Below, piece by piece: positions 5,793-7,333 of a DNA stretch of 7,333 nucleotides. A program made the translations under genes and the position numbers. The DNA comes from DP-20 sp964539925 (GTDB taxonomy: Bacteria > Desulfobacterota > Binatia > UBA9968), in contig CAZILB010000175.1 of the NCBI GenBank assembly GCA_964539925.1, positions 1 to 7,333 of the forward strand, read 5' to 3'. The notes beneath the pieces are model-generated. The model saw only the letters and a program-made list of their open reading frames with translations. It did not search any database and had not been told where the DNA came from. Positions within the stretch are counted from its first letter, which is position 1. Each line of letters begins with the position of its first letter.

Positions 5793-6968
5793 TCAGGAAT
5801 TTGCATCCGGAGGATGAGGCAGGCCGACCAGATACCATGAAATGAGCAGCGCGACGCCGAGAAATTCCGGCAACGCGGGCGAAACGTGAATAAGCGCGCC
5901 GCCGAGCATGGCGCCGAGGGACGAGCCGATAAAACCGGAAGAGCCATACACGCCGCTGGCCGTGCCGCGGCCAGGCGCGGGCACGCGCCGGGTAAGAAAC
6001 GCGGGGAGGATCGGTTGATAGATGCTGTAGCCGAGGAAGAACGCCGCGCCGCTGATGTAGAGCATGAGTTCGTATTGCGCGCCGAACAGGTAAACGCCGT
6101 AGCCGACGGTGGCGGTGAGCCAGCCGATCATGATCGGCCGGTGGAACCCGCCTTCCTTCTCTATCCGCCGTATGTATGGAAAGACGAAGAGCGCGCTGGG
6201 AATGAAAATGATCAGATAAACCTTCCAGAGCTCCGCCTTCTCCAGACCGATGGCGGTCCAGCTCAGCGGATAGGTGAAGAAAAACAGATTGAGCGCAAAG
6301 GACAGAACGAATGTGGCAATAAAGATCGGCCGCAACTGGTCGTGCATGAGGATCGGCTTGAGCGCCATCGGCGGTTGGTTGCGCGCGCCGGGCGGTTCGG
6401 CTGGAAACGATGTAGCGGTGAGAAGCATAGAAAGAAATCCGAGCAGCGCGAGCAGAAAAAAGAGTCCGCCCAGACCGATGTGCGCGGCGAGAAATGGTCC
6501 GCCCAGAAGCCCGCCCATAAAGGCGACGCCGACGGCAATGCCCGTGATCGTATAGGCCTGCGTGCGCACGCTGGGTCGGGTCAGGTCGGCGAGGGCGGCG
6601 AAGGCGACGGAGCCGACCGCGCCGGTGCCCTGCAGCGCCCGGGCGAGAATCAGACCGTAAATATCCGTCGCCAGGCCGCAGCCGATGCTGCCTAAGCTGA
6701 AGAGCCCGAGCCCGATCAGGAGCACGGGTTTTCTGCCCCAACGATCGCTTGCCCAGCCGAGCGGTATTTGCAAGAGGCACTGGATCAACGCGTAGATGCC
6801 GAAAGCCACTCCCGCGAGGCCCGCCGAAGCGCCCGGATAGTTCACCGCGTACACGCTGAAGATCGGCAGAACGAGAAAAATGCCCAATAACCGCAGCGCC
6901 GAGATCAGGCTGACGACGATCACCGGCGCCATTTCTGCGCGGGTAAATGAGTGTTGACTGTCAGCCAA
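5793..6968 (-). CDS. MFS transporter, YajR-like, without the C-terminal YAM domain
   Basis: Twelve-helix major facilitator permease of the inner membrane, 391 residues. The N-half matches E. coli YajR as remembered: LRLLGIFLVLPIFSVYAVN (25-43), then GVAFGIYALIQCLLQIPLG (53-71). Motif A is GWASDRWGRK (71-80), followed by LILARALQGTGA (106-117) and DLTRPSVRTQAY (128-139). The segment ELWKVYLIIFIPSALFVFPY before helix 8 also resembles YajR. YajR has a cytosolic ferredoxin-like YAM domain after helix 12; here the protein stops at LPHPPDANS, so that domain is absent. The substrate is unknown, and YajR itself is only a putative proton-driven exporter. The start at 6968 is TTG; no in-frame ATG lies upstream before a stop at 6993-6995, and the next ATG (codon 13) has no ribosome binding site. 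GGAG lies 13 bases before the TTG. The lipoprotein gene follows on the same strand. Confidence 0.88.
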   Translation of the reverse strand: MADSQHSFTRAEMAPVIVVSLISALRLLGIFLVLPIFSVYAVNYPGASAGLAGVAFGIYALIQCLLQIPLGWASDRWGRKPVLLIGLGLFSLGSIGCGLATDIYGLILARALQGTGAVGSVAFAALADLTRPSVRTQAYTITGIAVGVAFMGGLLGGPFLAAHIGLGGLFFLLALLGFLSMLLTATSFPAEPPGARNQPPMALKPILMHDQLRPIFIATFVLSFALNLFFFTYPLSWTAIGLEKAELWKVYLIIFIPSALFVFPYIRRIEKEGGFHRPIMIGWLTATVGYGVYLFGAQYELMLYISGAAFFLGYSIYQPILPAFLTRRVPAPGRGTASGVYGSSGFIGSSLGAMLGGALIHVSPALPEFLGVALLISWYLVGLPHPPDANS

Positions 6969-7009
6969 ATTGAGGTGGATTCTCCGTCGTGGTTACCATC
7001 GCTCGGCTC

Positions 7010-7037
7010 AATTTACACGCTTTACGATAAATGAAAA
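7010..7037 (-). promoter_or_regulatory. Possible sigma-70 promoter of the MFS gene
   Basis: On the minus strand TTTTCA (7037-7032) and TAAATT (7015-7010) lie 16 bp apart. Each matches its consensus hexamer at 4 of 6 positions. They sit 42 bp upstream of the TTG start, in an AT-richer patch between repeat B and the gene. Match quality is modest and chance occurrence is possible. Confidence 0.3.
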
Positions 7038-7085
7038 GGGGCGGCTCGCCGGGGGCGGCGCGGGCATAAGTATCTCGACGGTTCG

Positions 7086-7266
7086 GGTTCGTTAGCAACG
7101 AAGCGGCGGGTCGTTCCAAGCCCGGGCAATGGGCCTCTGCCCCATCGGCCACCTCCTGGTCCGCTCCCCTGGTGCTTATTTTGAGGCGCGGGTGCGAGAA
7201 CGTTATTTCAGTCCCGGTGCCCGCGCTTTCCACGCCGCGCCCTTCGTCCCTGTATGTTTACGAACC
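7086..7266 (+). repeat. 181-bp dispersed repeat, copy B (MITE-like, imperfect terminal inverted repeats)
   Basis: Second copy of the element at 1708-1888: same length, same orientation, about 71% identical without gaps. Its terminal inverted repeats are the cleaner pair: the left end is GGTTCGTTAGC and the right end read in reverse is GGTTCGTAAAC, with 7 leading bases identical. It lies 117 bp upstream of the MFS start codon. An open minus-strand frame across it (6961-7233) has no family features, and the equivalent frame is not kept in copy A, so it is treated as non-coding. No target-site duplication is obvious. Confidence 0.8.
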
Positions 7267-7277
7267 AAATCGGAGTA

Positions 7278-7318
7278 TCTCGCGCAAAGACGCAAACCTT
7301 GGCGTGCTTGGCGCGAGA
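7278..7318. repeat. Imperfect palindrome with CGCAAAGACGCAAA-type motif
   Basis: TCTCGCGC (7278-7285) is the exact reverse complement of GCGCGAGA (7311-7318). Between them CAAAGACGCAAA and TTGGCGTGCTTGG continue the pairing imperfectly, giving a stem of about 16 pairs. Motifs of the form GCAAAGACGCAAAG recur between genes in many unrelated bacterial genomes, to my recollection. This copy starts 12 bp after repeat B. It could be a further dispersed repeat or a terminator-like hairpin of a gene beyond the right edge. Confidence 0.5.
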
Positions 7319-7333
7319 AATTTCCTGTTGCGG

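Noticed and set aside
6961..7002. Possible 12-codon leader peptide overlapping the TTG start of the MFS gene
   Set aside because: There is no ribosome binding site and no regulatory codon run or attenuator-like hairpins, so nothing separates it from chance.
6961..7233. Minus-strand frame of 90 codons covering repeat B and ending over the MFS start
   Set aside because: Copy A of the repeat does not keep this frame, there are no protein family features, and the conservation looks like that of a DNA element rather than a coding one.

Overview
The window looks like a GC-rich chromosomal segment of a Gram-negative (diderm) bacterium. The signs are a periplasmic MsrP/MsrQ methionine sulfoxide repair pair with a Tat signal, a monofunctional peptidoglycan glycosyltransferase (MtgA), and a lipoprotein whose +2 residue suits outer-membrane sorting. 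The genes are housekeeping or transport types and show no phage, conjugation or defence signature. The species cannot be fixed from the sequence. A deltaproteobacterium-like or related uncultured lineage is only a guess.

Layout, left to right. Positions 1-542 (minus) hold the start of msrQ, cut by the window edge. Positions 545-673 are an intergenic spacer made largely of AT-rich heptamer repeats in two opposed arrays. Positions 678-1652 (minus) hold msrP. Positions 1653-2180 hold the msrP ribosome binding site, a 181-bp repeat element (copy A), about 230 bp with no convincing gene, and a hairpin with T-runs that probably terminates the next gene. Positions 2181-2393 (minus) hold an unrecognised 70-residue protein with a strong ribosome binding site. 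Positions 2560-3321 (mtgA) and 3302-4366 (mutY) are minus-strand genes that overlap by 20 bp. Positions 4441-5307 (plus) hold an EamA/DMT transporter divergent from mutY. Positions 5323-5733 (small lipoprotein) and 5793-6968 (YajR-like MFS transporter) are on the minus strand and converge on the EamA gene. Positions 6969-7333 are non-coding and hold a possible promoter, the second copy (B) of the 181-bp element, and an imperfect palindrome.

How the genes work together: MsrQ passes electrons from the membrane to the molybdenum enzyme MsrP, which repairs oxidised methionines in envelope proteins. MutY limits mutation from 8-oxoguanine in DNA. Both are oxidative-damage repair functions, but they lie in separate transcription units and a shared programme is not shown. 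MtgA polymerises glycan strands and is probably co-transcribed with mutY only because of gene packing.

The main unexplained signal is the pair of 181-bp elements at 1708-1888 and 7086-7266. They have the same length, the same orientation, matching imperfect terminal inverted repeats (GGTTCGT...ACGAACC), and about 71% ungapped identity by hand count. Each sits a short distance upstream of a minus-strand gene. They look like a MITE-like or structured dispersed repeat family.
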